A stretch of DNA of 64,000 bases from Pyropia yezoensis (lineage: Eukaryota; Rhodophyta; Bangiophyceae; Bangiales; Bangiaceae). The notes under the pieces are model-generated. The model saw only the letters and a list, made by a program, of their open reading frames with translations, searched no databases and was not told where the DNA came from. How positions within the stretch are numbered: the stretch's first letter is position 1; each line of letters opens with the position of its first letter. The stretch covers positions 29,116,894 through 29,180,893 of the forward strand of contig CM020618.1 in the NCBI GenBank assembly GCA_009829735.1, written 5' to 3'. Made by a program: the position numbers and the translations under genes. This document shows positions 1 through 11,563 of this stretch, one piece after another.

Positions 1-1081
1 CGCTGTGCCAAGTCGGCCACAGCGAAGAACAGTCAACCCCTCCTTATATAGAGGCCAAGCGGGGTAAAACCACCGCCCCAAGGCCTCACGCGGAACAACT
101 TGTCCCGCCTCCGGGGGAGATCCCGCCGTCAACCCAAAGCCGGGATACGCGGGAGTCCCATCCCCCGGAGCGATCGCGGAGCCCCCGCCGGAAGTCCCGG
201 CGGGCGCTGCACCGTAGGGGGTGTCCTCCATACGTTCGTCGAGAGAGTCCGTCTCCACCCCCGGGGTCGCCATGGCTCTCCCCAAGTTTGGTAGAGACGC
301 CCTGGCTACACTGGCAGGAAACCCGCCTCGAGTTGAGGGGGAATCGGATCGTGGGTAGACGGGTGGCCTCCCCAGCGTGGGGCGGCCCAGTGGAAGGTGA
401 AGGGGAGGTGGTGGTGATGGTGAAGTGAGAACCGGGGAGAGCAAGCTGCCGAGTGGGCAAGCTTGAGGAGAGGGGCGGTCAACGTGACCGCCTCCACATC
501 CGCGTGACGTACTCAATGGGGGCCAGCAAGTCGCGCCCCCAACGCCGAGACGTGCGTTTACGCACCCCCTCACAGAGCCGACCGGGTGGGTCGGAACTGA
601 GGAGAGGGGAGTGTGGCAGTGTTGACCCCCAGGTACGGGGGCAACACGTGCCATGCAAGGGGCGGCAGGCCACTCGCCTGATCCGTTCCTCCCCCTGCAT
701 TTGGATCCGTATTCCCTAAGTTTGGGATAGTTAGCTTAGTAGTAAATCCAACTTGGATTTGAGGGTTTTCTGCATTTATCGTCTTGAATTTTCGTGTGGC
801 CCGGTGGGCAGGTGCTGAGGTGGGAGATTCTGAGTGGCGAGATTCTGAGGGGACCCTGGGGGGATAAGGGGAGGGACAGCGGGGCTTGGCCCTGCGTCCC
901 CGTCCCGACCAAGAAACTGTTGGACCACACACCATCCTCTTGTTTGTCAGTGGGGGGTTTGCCCCACAACAGGGACAGAGTGTGTGCGACTTGCACTTCT
1001 TCCGGTTCCCCCGACACGGGAGGCAGCCCTTGTACACCGGCCCCAACTTGGGTGCCGTGTGTGTAAGTTGTTTTTGCCACA
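1..1081 (+). mobile_element. LTR retrotransposon family A, copy A1 (3' end; runs off the left edge)
   Basis: This fossil shares its LTR and internal sequence with the two copies at 7626-18004 and 11564-16999. Its 3' LTR is 612-1081, immediately preceded by a purine-rich tract (about 597-611), as expected of a polypurine tract. The first 300 bases match the start of the large antisense ORF of the family, read on the minus strand. The rest of the element is outside the window. It is broken and non-autonomous as far as can be seen. Family placement (Ty3/Gypsy) is by comparison with copy A3, which carries an integrase section. Confidence 0.75.
612..1081 (+). repeat. Family A LTR (3' LTR of copy A1)
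   Basis: A 470-bp unit beginning TGTGGCA and ending TGCCACA, so the ends form the usual TG..CA inverted termini. The same unit occurs at 17534-18004 (471 bp), 11564-12031 (468 bp, opposite strand) and 16523-16999 (opposite strand), and in interrupted form at 7626-8808. Confidence 0.85.
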
Positions 1082-2085
1082 GTGACCCCCGGCAGCAGGG
1101 CCCACTGAAAACCTGGCGGCGCTGCCGCGTCCGGCGGCAGACCCGCACGACCTTGGAGAGCTAAAGGACCAGGAGGGATCAGTGCTGACGGCGGGAGGGT
1201 TGCAGCGGGTAGAGGAGGCGTGGCTGTCACAGAACTCGGAGCCGCTTGAGACGAGGATGGCGTGGGCAGCCGCTGCGCGGGCGCAGGCGCCATCGGGCTC
1301 GGACTCGTGGAGGGACCGCCTGCCGGGTAAGGCGTCCTCTTCCGCGGATGACGCTCCCGACTCTCCCGCAGAGAGGGCGTCTGCAGCGCGACAGGCTGCC
1401 GCGACGGCGGCCTCCGCCCTCTCTCGCGCGAGGTGGGCGACTCGGCGACGGCGCCCTTGCTCGTCAGCTGCCTCGGCGGCGGCGACGGTGTTGAACCGCG
1501 AGCTCCGCTGCGCCAACCACAGTCGCAGTGGCGCGCCCGGCGGCCGCGTCGCGGCGGCGACAGGTCCCTCCGTGCTGCCTTGAGGGCGCGTGCGGCTCTG
1601 CGGTACCGCCGGGCCTGCCGCTCCAGCTCCACCAGATGGTTGCCGAGTATGGCTTTCCAGTTTGGGCCCGACGGCGTCCAGGTACCTCCCGTACCGTCCG
1701 ATCGAAAGCGTAGCGGCGTGGGAGGGGGGTTGTAGTACCTCGGCTGCGGCGGGGGCGGTGAAGGTGGCGGCGTGGTCCAGTTTTGTGGCGGGGACGACGT
1801 GCCGTATATTCGAGAGGGTGGCAGCGGTGGCGGCCGGCTTGTGTTCCTTGGCTGCGAGCGCCCCGCCCCCCCAGGTGCGGAGGACGGCGGCGGGCCCCCC
1901 TGATGGGGACGCCCACCAGCGCAGTCCGGCTCTTGATGGGGGGGAGGAGGCGGGGGCACAGGAGGGGGTAGAGCGGGGCGAGACGAGGGCGGTGCCGGGG
2001 TCACGCGGCGCCGTCCACTTGGCTGGGCAGTCGGGTAGTCGTCGCCTCTCGGGTACACCGCTTCCAGCCCCCGGCGAGCGGCCAT
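1082..2085 (-). pseudogene. Proline/arginine-rich ORF cut off by the A1 LTR
   Basis: An open frame on the minus strand starts at an ATG at 2085 (MAARRGLEAVYPRGDD...) and stays open to the boundary of the A1 LTR at 1081, where it runs on into LTR sequence. The product would be proline-rich, with a short basic helix-like patch (WKAILGNHLVELERQ) about two fifths of the way in and arginine-rich blocks after it. I recognise no domain. The LTR junction falls inside the frame, so the 3' end of the original ORF is missing here. It could be a fragment of a host gene or of another element's protein. The reading frame may also be fortuitous, since GC-rich DNA carries long open frames. Confidence 0.35.
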
Positions 2086-2940
2086 GGTCCGGCGGCATAA
2101 GTGCTGCGCAGGCGCTGGTTGCGAGCGCCCTAGCGGGGCCGCCAGCGGCGCAGGCGGATAGATTGTCGTCCGGTTGACTGGAGGGGAAGCTGCTAGCGCC
2201 GCGCCGCAACAACAGTAGCGTGGGGGCAACGAGAAACGGCGCAGGAAATGGGGATGCGCGAGCGCGGGCCGTGGTGCTCACGAGAGCGACGTCGTCCACG
2301 GCACCCGTTGGCCCGTTAGTTTCGACATGGGTGCGGGTTGGCGAGGACTATCGCTTCTACAACGCTGGCCTACGCCTGGGGCGCTCGGAGCCCTGGCCAC
2401 AAAAACGTTTTGTGCCACCCTGTGAGCCTGGGTCTCCCAGCACGTGGCGCCAAGCGGGCCATGTGTCGCGCTTGGGGCTATCCTCCGCAGGGTTTCGATG
2501 TGTGACCCTTTCGGCGAGGGGAACGTCAAAGCGCCGGCGACGCGTGGGGTGCCAAAGGGCCCTTGTCCATGTAAGGTGGGCCGCGGAGCCCGACTGGATG
2601 CGGGAGGTGTGCCAGGGGGGGATCCCCCCCCCCATTTCAATGGGGATTGGCACCCTGGCCAAACTGCAGTTCATTGTATCCCAGACGGTGTGCGCGGGAG
2701 GGGCGAGGGGCTCCGATGAGCCTTGGCATGCGTGCGTGATTTCGATCTGGAGGTTGGGAGGTGGGGGACACCGCAGAATTGTGGCATGCGTGGTGCGGCC
2801 GGCGGGGCACGCATCTGCCTCGTCTTGCAGATTTGAAAAGATCTTGTCCGCGGCTCATTTCGAGGGCGCGTCAACCCTCGCGGGACTTCAAATGTGCCTC
2901 GGGTCGGACGTAGAGAGGTGGGAGATATTCTTCAAGACGC
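2086..2940. other. No gene recognised
   Basis: Moderately GC-rich sequence with overlapping open frames on both strands and no recognisable protein or RNA. A C/G run lies near 2618-2633. It leads into the tandem repeat that follows. Confidence 0.5.
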
Positions 2941-2944
2941 GCGC

Positions 2945-3810
2945 GAAAGGCGCCGTTCCGCCGACACTGCCGCGTGTCGCAGCCTTGACAGAGGTGGGAG
3001 TGGCGGCGGGGGGGGCAGACACTGGCCCGCAGCAGGGGGCAGAGGGGGCGGCGCCGACACGCCGAGTTGCGACAGCTGCAGGGGGGGGAGGGGGGGGGGG
3101 GCGCGAGTGCCCCACAACGAGCACGCGAGACGGGGTGAAAGGGGGCGGCGCCGACGACACCGTGGTGTCCAGGTGTGGCATGTGGGGGAGGAGGGGCCCA
3201 CCGACACTGCCGAAAAGGGGAGCAGCAGGGGGGGGGGGGGGGGGCCCGCCCGAAGCTTTGGCTGCGGGACGGAGCCAAGGGGGAGACACGCCACCAGCTC
3301 CCCATGGAGCCGCAGCGCCAGGCGGGGGATTTGGTGCTCTCCCAGGCTGCCCCGAAAACGGGCTGGCACGGGGTAGCAGAGGGGCGCCGACACTGCCTGG
3401 CGGGCCGCAATGGCAAGAGCGGGAGTGGCGGCGAGGGGGGATGATACTGCCCCACAGCCGCTGGAGAGGATAGGGCCGCCTACACACCGAGTCACGACAG
3501 CGGCGGGGGGGGGAGGGGGGCCTGCGCGAATGCCTGCCTCACGACGGGACGGATTGAACGGGGGGGGAGCCCCCACCCTGCCCCACCTGCCACTCCTGGA
3601 CACCAGGGTGTTCAGGAGTGGCAGGTGGGAGAGGGTGGGCCCACCGACACTGCCCCAAAATGAAGCGGCAGGCGGGGGAGCGGGGGGCCTGCGCCAGAGC
3701 TGGCCTGCGGGGCGGCACGCGGGGGGGGGGGCGCACTGGCCCGCAACGTGGCACTTGGGGGTTTCACGGGACTCACGAAGCGTACCGCGCTGCGGCTTCC
3801 GGATTCCAGG
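2945..3810. repeat. Diverged tandem repeat, unit about 435 bp, two copies
   Basis: Landmarks recur at a spacing of 430-443 bases. CCGACACTGCC followed by GGGAGTGGCGGCG appears near 2957 and again near 3387. A block near 3170-3215 (TGTGGCATGTGGGGGAGGAG, then CCACCGACACTGCC) returns near 3612-3655. G runs sit at similar places in each unit. Neither unit has a believable coding frame. A 46-bp near-perfect inverted repeat lies in the second copy (3583-3628). Confidence 0.6.
3583..3628. repeat. Near-perfect inverted repeat (hairpin or cruciform)
   Basis: The arms CCACCTGCCACTCCTG (3583-3598) and CAGGAGTGGCAGGTGG (3613-3628) are perfectly complementary. Inside them ACACC (3600-3604) pairs with GGTGT (3607-3611), leaving a two-base loop and one mismatch. 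The equivalent position in the first repeat unit is only partly palindromic. Confidence 0.85.
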
Positions 3811-6059
3811 CTGGCCTGGGGGAGGGCACCACACGGCGTCCAATTGTCTGTGATGCATCGGGAAGATTAGGCCGGCCCCTGCGGCTTGAGCAACACGGCC
3901 TCGTTGCCAGCTTGTGGTGTGGTCGCTGGCATCGCAGCGCTCTTTGGTTCTCTTTGTGAGGGGGAGCGCCCAGCCCTGCCTGCCGCGGGTGCTTCAGTGC
4001 CAGGCGGGCGGCGGCACGGATCGGGCAAGGGCACTGCTCAGGCGGCGGGGCGCCAGGAGGCGAACACCTGCCGCATTGTCATTTTTGGTGGCATCATTTC
4101 GGACAGAGCGGGCACACGTCGCAGGAGGGCCGGTGGGGGGTAGCGAGAGACTAAATCTGGGCCACAGGACAGCGCTGCGACAGCTGGAGGGGGAGAGGGG
4201 GCTGGACACCACTGAGACCCTTGCGTCTGACATGGCGGAGGAGTATTTGAGGAGCGGCCTGCGCGAGGCTCGAAAGCATGTGGTCAGAAAGACTGGGAGG
4301 CCGGATGCCCGGCAGGAGTCCCTCGTCTGATGGAGGTCACCCAATGGAAGTCACCCTGCGCAAACACATTCACGTCTGAAGACATCCAAATTTAGCGTTT
4401 CGTGAGTCGAAATCACAGCCAACGAGGTCTAATTGACCGATATCTGTCGTACGATGGCTCTTTGTAATAGCAAAGTGAGTGAATTGCGTGAGCCAGCCAG
4501 GACCGCATCAAGACGTGCACCCATTTCACGGGCGATTGAGCCAAGGCGAGATTGACTATCGTACAGTTTCTGAGCTCACACGATCTCGCGTGCCGCACCG
4601 CCATACACTGCGGAAAAGGTACCGCTCGTGGGCTCTAGCGCCACCTTCACAACGTTCACCCCGCCAGCTGCCGTCCTCGAATGCCGTTGACCACGTGGCC
4701 GAGGGCAGCGCCTGCGCTCGCGTCTGGCAAGCAAAACTACAATTTCGTTTCGCGCAAGCCAGCCGATATGCTCGCTGAAAAGACTATTTGCTGACCGTCA
4801 AGTCAGCTAAAAAGACCCGTTCGAGGGTCTCTCGTCCGCTTGTGCCTGTTCTCCGCACGGAATCCCTGTGACGAACCTGTCGCACATGCGCCGCTCTGTT
4901 CAGTTTTGTTGAGCCCCCTGTCGAGGGCTTCGGAGCGCCGACGGGACCGGTAGTGTGTGAATCAATGGGGTTTGGACATGTAGCCCCTGTCTCTCCCTCA
5001 ACTACATTGCGTCTGTTTTCCCCCCTGCGGAGCCTGGACTATCGCGTTAGTCGCATTCTCTTGCAGCCAATAAGGAGCATCCACGTGGACACACGTGGCA
5101 TTCTGAAATGGTCGTTTTAGAGCGATAGTCTCACATTGCAGGACGCACCTTTAGGGTGACGGATAGTCGCGCCGAAGCGCCAGTGATAAAGGAAGGGGCC
5201 AGGCCCCTCCGAGCCCGCCAACGGTGGTACAGGTACCTCGGCCGGCAAAGCCGGACCGGCATCACCCCGGCCGCTCCAGGCGTCGTCCATCAGGACGTCG
5301 CCCGGAGCGGCGGGTGGCATCCGCGTGGCCGAAGTGCCACGGGGGGAAGAAGGAGCCGACGGTGATACGGGTCCGCGGCCGTCACCCATGGTGGCGTTGT
5401 GGTCCGATGGCCCCAACGGGGTAGCCATGACTGGCCTCTCTCCGAAGGAGACGAATGGGGAAAGTACGTGGATGCCGCCCCCACCCTTAGGGTGAGGAGG
5501 AGGGGGATGCACGCAGAACGGTGGCAGCGAGGTGGAGCCGAGGGGGGGAGGAGACGGTGGCCGTCCTTGCGGCGAGCACCCGTTGGCACCCCTCCCGCTC
5601 CGATCCACCCCTCACGGGTGGACAGGCGGCCCTCTTCTACCCCTCGGCCCCCTAACGCAGGGTTGAGGGAAGTGCACAGAAGGCCCCCTAAGCCCCTCGC
5701 TCCCGGGTATGCAAGGGGAGCCAGTCCCCTCGCGTCCCCACCCTGTGCGGGCAGGGCCGTGGGGGGCGACGGGCCCCATCCTTGTTGCGTCCCCCACCCC
5801 TCGGGTGATGGTTTGGAGGGGGTGTCTCCACGTATCCCGCCTGTCACGTGACGATAGTGGCCACGATTGTCTCCCCAAGGGAGGAAACCATTGGGCCGAT
5901 CTGACCCAGTGTCATCCACCCCCCCATGGGGATGGGAACACTCGGCGGTGGGGACGGCATGCTGCCAAGTGGCATTGCCTCCGCCGCCAGTTGGGCACCC
6001 GGAAGATTTTTGCCCCGGTGTCTGGGTCGCGGGTCGCAACCCCCTGGAGGTGTGGGAAG
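3811..6059. other. No gene recognised; possible interior of an LTR element before 6060
   Basis: No open frame here resembles a known protein. 3811-5100 is of mixed composition. 5100-6059 is richer in GC and has open frames on both strands without recognisable motifs. The last bases before 6060 (GGAGGTGTGGGAAG) are purine-rich and abut an LTR-like start, so part of this stretch may be the interior of a family B element on the plus strand. That is inference from the junction alone. Confidence 0.4.
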
Positions 6060-6749
6060 TGTAGGGATCCTAAGGGCCCTCCACGTGGGGGGACCACGTA
6101 GAGATCGCGTCGCACCCCTGTGCCCACCCTCCTAGTGAGGAGGACGGGGCCGATTTGGCTCCTTGGGACTTTACTGGCTTCCGATTGGTCCCCTCCTATG
6201 GAGATGGGACCGGGTCGCCATTGGTTCTGGAGCCCATGTTGGGATTTCCAGTGTATGGGAATTTCCCCTTACTGGAATTGGCCTTTGGTCAATATTCCGG
6301 GATGGGATGCATTTGGGGTTTGGATTTTGATTGTGTATTTTGCGTGATTGTGAGATTGGGGAGATCTTGAGTGTTGGCACTGATGTCCGGCGGGGCTCCT
6401 CTTCCCCGTATCTTGGAGACTCCTGCCCCGCTGGCAGGGATGATCTGTGGGGGAGGGGGCCCTCCGGACATGTTGGAGGGTTTTGATTGGCTCGCACGTG
6501 GCCCGGGTTGGAGGGTTGCTGGGTGCGGGTGAGAGACGGTAAGAGTGTACGTGGGGGTGCGCGTTGCTTCCCCCTTCGATAAAAACAGACTTGCGTGTGC
6601 TTGAGCAGTGTCGTCCTGGTCGCGGATCCCCGCGTGAACCAGCCAGGCGGTCGGCGGTTCGGTATCTCTCCTGTCTCCCCGCGTTCTTGGTGGGTCGTTT
6701 CTCTGTGTGTTCTGGGTGCTACGCGCCTAAGGTACGTAAAACCACTACA
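6060..6749 (+). repeat. LTR of family B (diverged copy)
   Basis: This stretch aligns with the solo LTR at 10180-10855. The start TGTAGGGATCC matches TGTGGGGATCC. The block GCTGGCAGGGATGATCTGTG matches GCTGGCTTGGATGATCCGTG. A shared GTTGCTGGGTGCGG block and the tail GGGTGCTACGCGCCTAAGG follow in the same order, and the length is similar (690 against 676 bp). No target-site duplication is evident, so it may be one end of a larger broken element and not a solo LTR. It sits directly upstream of the SANT-like gene and could supply that gene's promoter. Confidence 0.6.
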
Positions 6750-7006
6750 CTTTCCTCAGCACGCAAGGCCTAGCTGCAATCAACATCTCGGCCCCGCGTG
6801 GGTCTCCTTCCTCGGCAGACCATCCCGCTTCTCTTCGCCCGCCACACCCGCCACCTTCGGCCACCCCACATGAAACTCCCGGCACTGCCCGCCCCCCTGA
6901 CACACCAAGCCCCTCTGCTCCCCCTCGCTCGGAGAGCACACGCAGTGGAGCTTCGGGCGGCTTGGCCAGTCTCCGCAAGCGTCATTGTAAGGTGAACGAG
7001 GCAGGC

Positions 7007-7731
7007 ATGAGCTCCCCCTCGGCGGCAAAGAAGACCATGGTGAAGTGGACCGACGAGGCCACGCACACGCTTCTCGATCTCCTCAGCACCTCTAAGGAAT
7101 TGTTCCAGGCGTTGAAAGAAAACAACAAGAACAAGTGCCTGGGAAAGGTGTACGCGCGCTTTGCAGACACCCTCAACGAGGCCAAGCCCGGAGCCCCGAT
7201 TACCGGGCCAAAAATGGCCACGAAGATCGAGAACCTCAGCAGCCTGTGGCGATCCGTAGACCAACAAGCTTCGAAGTTGGGCAACAGCGGCTCGTCCACC
7301 GAGGCGGTGGAGTTCAAGAAAGAAACGTTCCGAGTGTCCTCGGTATGGTCCCTTCGCATTTTTTCAATCTCTCTTTGCTCTCCCTTACCATCTTCCCGCT
7401 CGTGCCTCCAGACTCTGACACAACGAACGAGTTCTGTTTTCACCCGCTTTTCCCTCCTTAACCATGTCTTTGACTGGCAGGCGAGCTTCTTGACTATGAT
7501 AAGGGGCTGGACATATGGGGAGCCACGGCAGAGGTGGAGCGCAGCATCGTATTGGAGTCAGAGGCCCCCCCTCGGCGGGCTCCCGCCCTCCAAGAAGGCC
7601 TCACCCTCGTCAAGAAAGCGGTCCGTGAGCCAGAACTGGCCCCACGTAGGGGAGAGCGCGAGCTGCACGAGGGCGAGAGACAGCCGGTTCAACTCGTTTC
7701 TCCCTTTGCATTTGACCCCGGATTCTCCTAA
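7007..7731 (+). CDS. Myb/SANT-like DNA-binding domain protein (two exons)
   Basis: Exons 7007-7342 and 7486-7731 give a 193-residue protein. Residues about 11-105 resemble the Myb/SANT-like trihelix found in plant and algal transposon-derived genes. There is a tryptophan in VKWTDEATHTLLDLL, then a helix with GKVYARFADTLNE, and then KIENLSSLWRSVDQQA. The intron (7343-7485) runs from GTATGG to GGCGAG. A donor at GTGTCC three codons earlier would also keep the frame. Exon 2 continues with LLDYDKGLDIWGATAEVERS, typical of the segment after this domain. The frame stays open upstream of the chosen ATG to about 6760, so a longer N-terminus spliced from an upstream exon is possible. From 7626 the ORF runs inside the family A LTR, so the last 34 residues are LTR-derived. 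Function is unknown; DNA binding is inferred from the fold. Confidence 0.6.
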
Positions 7732-8808
7732 AATAGAAATATTTTGCTTGATAAGAAATCGAACATGGATTTGACGTTTTACGCATTTTTAGCGTCTTGA
7801 ATTTTCGAGTGGCCCGGTGGGCAGGTGTTGGGGGTGAAGATTCTGATTGGCGAGACTCTGAGAAGACCCTGGAGGGAAGAGAGGAGGGACAGCGGGCATG
7901 GATGGAAAGAAATGGATTTTTCACATCCCAGATGGATTAATCTATGGATTAATCTATCAAATCTCGATGATTAAATTAATCTATTGTTCTTTGCTGGACT
8001 CGGTCTGACCTCGCTGCCGCGACGTCGTGGATCGTGCCTCTCACTTAGTCGCCCATAGACTGCCCTCCGAGCCTGCTCGCTTATCGCACATTCGTTGCTG
8101 ACCTGCTTGCCGCCCAGGAAGATGTTGAAGGCCGCGATGGGTCGGCTGCGACCCTGGGCGTTGCAGCAAAGGGCGACAAAGCGAGCGGCGGTAGCAGTTC
8201 CGTCAGTGGTCTTCATTGTCGCACGGACGCCCCCCCCGTACTCGGCGGGTGCGAGTATCAGAGACGGGCGACGAAGGCTTGCGGAGTCTGCAAAGCAACG
8301 AGACAGCAAGTTCTTTTTGAGACGGCTTAGCAGGCATTTAGCAGTGGCGGCGTCCGCGTGAGCGACAGACCGTGGCGTCCTGCTGTGGCTTCACCGTGGC
8401 GCGGCGGGGGAAAGTAATTATGTGACGGACAGGGCAAGGGGCGGTTGGAAGAAGGGGGGGGGGGGGGGGGGGGGCAGGGCTTACTCATTATTTATTTAAG
8501 AAACATATTAAAAAAACGGGAAAGCGCCAACTGATAAATCTAAAATTAAACAATGTTAACTGTATTTAGTTTTAACGCATCGACTTTATTGGTGCCATCC
8601 ATGACAGCGGGGCGTGGCCTCGCTTCCCCGTCCCGACCAAGAGACTATTGGCCCACTCAACATCACCGTGTTTCGTGGTGGGGAGATTGCCCCACAACAG
8701 GGATAGCGTGTGTGCGACTAGCACTTGATCCGGTTCCCCCGACACGGGAGGCAGCCCTTGTGCACCACCCCAACTTGGGTGTTGTGCGCGCTAGTGGTTT
8801 TCGCTACA
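7626..8808 (+). repeat. Family A LTR (5' LTR of copy A2), interrupted
   Basis: It begins TGAGCCAGAACTGGCCCC, matching TGTGGCAGTACTGGCCCC at 17534, and ends near GTTTTCGCTACA, matching GGTTTTTGCCACA at 18004. After subtracting the 707-bp insertion and its 8-bp duplication the LTR is 468 bp, the same length as the other family A LTRs. Confidence 0.8.
7897..8603. mobile_element. hAT-like non-autonomous DNA transposon inside the A2 LTR
   Basis: The 707-bp insert begins CATGGATGG and ends CCATCCATG, a 9-bp terminal inverted repeat. It is flanked by a perfect 8-bp direct repeat ACAGCGGG (7889-7896 and 8604-8611). Near the left end the motif GATTAATCTAT recurs, like the subterminal repeats of hAT elements. 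An 8-bp duplication points to the hAT superfamily, although the terminal bases CATGG do not fit the usual hAT terminus well. A 112-codon open frame on the minus strand (7971-8309) has no recognisable domain. There is no transposase, so it is non-autonomous. A run of about 20 Gs lies near 8454-8474. Confidence 0.75.
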
Positions 8809-9114
8809 CTTCGCGGAGCAGCAGGGGACAGAGGTAAACTCTACCTCCGGGTGCACCCGGGTGTAGGGGGCCCTCTGTCTCAGAGGAACCGTGGTCTTGG
8901 TCTGTGTCGTGCGGATCGTTAGCCAACACAGAGAAGGTCCGAGCTCACTCCGCCCGGAACGATATAGACCCTGACTGCCCTCCCTGAACCGGAGGGAAGG
9001 TCAAGTGGCAGTGTCAAGAGAGTGCTTCAAAGTCAAAGTGGGTCGCAAAGTGGCTTTTAACTACATCCCTACCCACTTACTCTCACCACAACAGCAGCGG
9101 CCAACTAGGTACGC

Positions 9115-11563
9115 ATGGTAGACTCCACACCACCGCGACCCGCGCGCTCACGTGGAGGTGAGCGACTAGACTCACGTCGGTAGCGATCCCCGCTAGTCGG
9201 CGGAGGCGGCGGCTCCATGTCGGAGACGTCATGACCGTCACGGTCGCGAGTGTGACGACGTCCGCGGCCGCTAACTTGCTTGGTATTGCGCGCAAGGTGG
9301 CGACGCAGACGACGGGCCGACTCTGTCTCAGACGGGGTGGAGCTCTCCGACGCGGAGTCAGACAACTCGTCTTCCGACACCGACGGAGAACGCCGCGAGT
9401 GGCGGCAACGACGACGAGGAGGTGAATAAGTTCGGCTCGCCCGACACATGCCGCGCCCAGGTTGAGCCGACAATGGCATGATTGAGCCAATGCGAGCCAA
9501 CTCGGCCGTCAGGAGCTCCGCTACCGACTCCCAAGTCGCTGTGGCGACGACCACACGAGCGCGCTCCTCAAGATGAGGAGTCTCCGACGCTTGGAGGGTC
9601 ACAGCCGATGCGGCCAACCACGAAAAGGTGCGCACCAACGTGGTGGTCTTCAACTCCGAAGTCAGAGGCGTGGACGGCAACACCAACGTGGGGTAGACCG
9701 AAGATAGAGTGGCTCCCAAGCTGGGGGACACAGGCGTGGATGACTCGACCGCAACGTCGATCGGGATGTCCCCTTGCGGCTTGAACGGAACAGGAGAAAG
9801 AGGAGGGGGACGCCGAATAGGCGGAGCCCGAGGGTAGCCGCGACCCCGAGTTGGGGCCGCCGAAGCGCTTTGCGCCAAATAATCTTGGTGTGTCGCCACG
9901 CCCATCATCGTCTCCTTGTCCGGGGGCGGCGCAGTGTGACGCAGTGTGACGCTCCACCCCCGGGGCATACGGGTAGTCCCCGATTTCCAAGCCCTCGTTG
10001 AGTACCACGCGGCCGTCGTGAGGTTCACGGCCGACCCGGACGAACTGGCGAAGTGATCCGTCTTCCTTGAGCCCACGGGAAAATCGGCGCGACTTGTGCT
10101 TGACGCTCTCCCACTCAATGAGCTTGTTGAGCTATGGAATCTCCTCAAGTAGAGTGACCTGGCACGACGAGCACCCCTCTGTGGGGATCCAAGAGATCCC
10201 CCAGCACTCGCGCCGGGGCACTGCCCAGGCGATACGGTGGCATACGGTGCCTCCGGTGCCAAGGCACGCATACGTATAGCCCTCACTGGGTGGCCACGCG
10301 GCGATCCGCATGGCCCCCAGTCGGTGGTTCCCGCCAAGATCCTGCGGCTCACCCGGGAAAGGGGTGACCTGAGACCGGCACCGGTATCTCCCCGGGATAC
10401 TGGATTTGGGTGGGCGTAAGCCCAATCCAATTGTATGGGTTTTACCCCCCATAGGGGGGCTACCTTCTTTTTGAATTTCTGCATTGTTGAGGGATTTGTT
10501 GTTGTATTTGGGGCCAGTGCCCCGCTGGCTTGGATGATCCGTGGGAGGAGGGCGGAGAGATTTCTGCTGGCCCCGCGGGCCTGGAATATAATTGGCCCGC
10601 ACGTGGCATTGGGTGTAGGGTCGCTGGGTGCGGGGTGAGGGGGGTATATGCGCGCATGGGGGTGCTCGTTACTTGTCCTCTTCGTAAAGGCATACTTGTG
10701 TGTGCGTGAATACTGCCGCTCTGGAGCGTACTCGTCACGTCTTAGACAGCCGGACGGTTGGGGGCTCCGTATCTCACCGGTCTCGCTGTGTTTTTCCACG
10801 GAAAGGTTCCCTGTTTCATCTGGGTGCCAGACACCTATACCTTCATATCACTCCACCGTCAGCAACTAGGCGAGGGGTGAGCTGCTCCAGATCTTGGATC
10901 AGTCGGGGCGGAAGGTGCCAGAACATCCCGCGTCGCTGTACACACGCTACCCAGGTCGACACGACCTCGAGGAGCCACAGTGTTGCCAACATGGCGATCA
11001 CTGAGTGGTCCGCGATAGCCGTCAACATGACGGAGCCAAAATGATCAACCAACTGCGGCAACATTGCCGGGAACCCATAAGGGACCTCAACTTGAGGCCA
11101 CCACTCGGGCTTCTTGGGGTAGAGTAACTCATTGTTCGCCGGCGCTTGTTGCCCAAAATCAAATTGAGACGAGGTCACCAAGAAGGGACCTCGCCGGATG
11201 TCTTGCTCCACCCGGGCAGCGAAGATGCGTGGATGTGGCTCCGACGTGTGGAGTTACGGGTGGCAAGTTGCCACCGCGTCCCAAGCGAAGGTTTGCATGT
11301 CGCTGGGGCCCTCGGTGGTACCCCCACGGTTCCGCATGTTCTTAAACCGCTGCACGACTTAGACCTCCCAATCGTCGATGAAGGCGAACTGCTCCGTCCT
11401 GACATTACACGGGAAGACGACTATATGGGGAAACGTCTCCCTTGGGCGCCCCCAGATGCGATCCATCGCCGGCTCAACTCGGGCGCAGCGGGTCACGGTC
11501 AGACAGTCCTCATACAGGGGCCAGGGCGGGCCAAACCACGTGCCCAGGTCCTCCCATGGAGTT
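9115..11563 (-). other. Family A antisense ORF, first segment in copy A2 (fossil)
   Basis: This is the same protein as the one read at 12376-14303 in copy A3. It has a conserved N-terminal half (with FDFGQQAPANNELLYPKKPE) and a C-terminal arginine/serine-rich, basic part. It is read on the strand opposite to the element's LTR, primer-site and polypurine signals. It is interrupted by the solo LTR at 10180-10855 and by copy A3, and it continues at 17000-17180. It is broken. No zinc knuckle or other known domain is visible. Confidence 0.6.
10180..10855 (+). repeat. Solo LTR of family B inserted in copy A2
   Basis: A 676-bp unit beginning TGTGGGGATCC and ending TCACTCCA, flanked by CCCTC (10175-10179) and CCGTC (10856-10860), a 5-bp target-site duplication with one difference. 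The intact host sequence is seen in copy A3, where the same place reads straight through. The related copy at 6060-6749 confirms the unit. Nothing between the ends looks like an internal region, so it is a solo LTR formed by LTR-LTR recombination. Confidence 0.8.
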
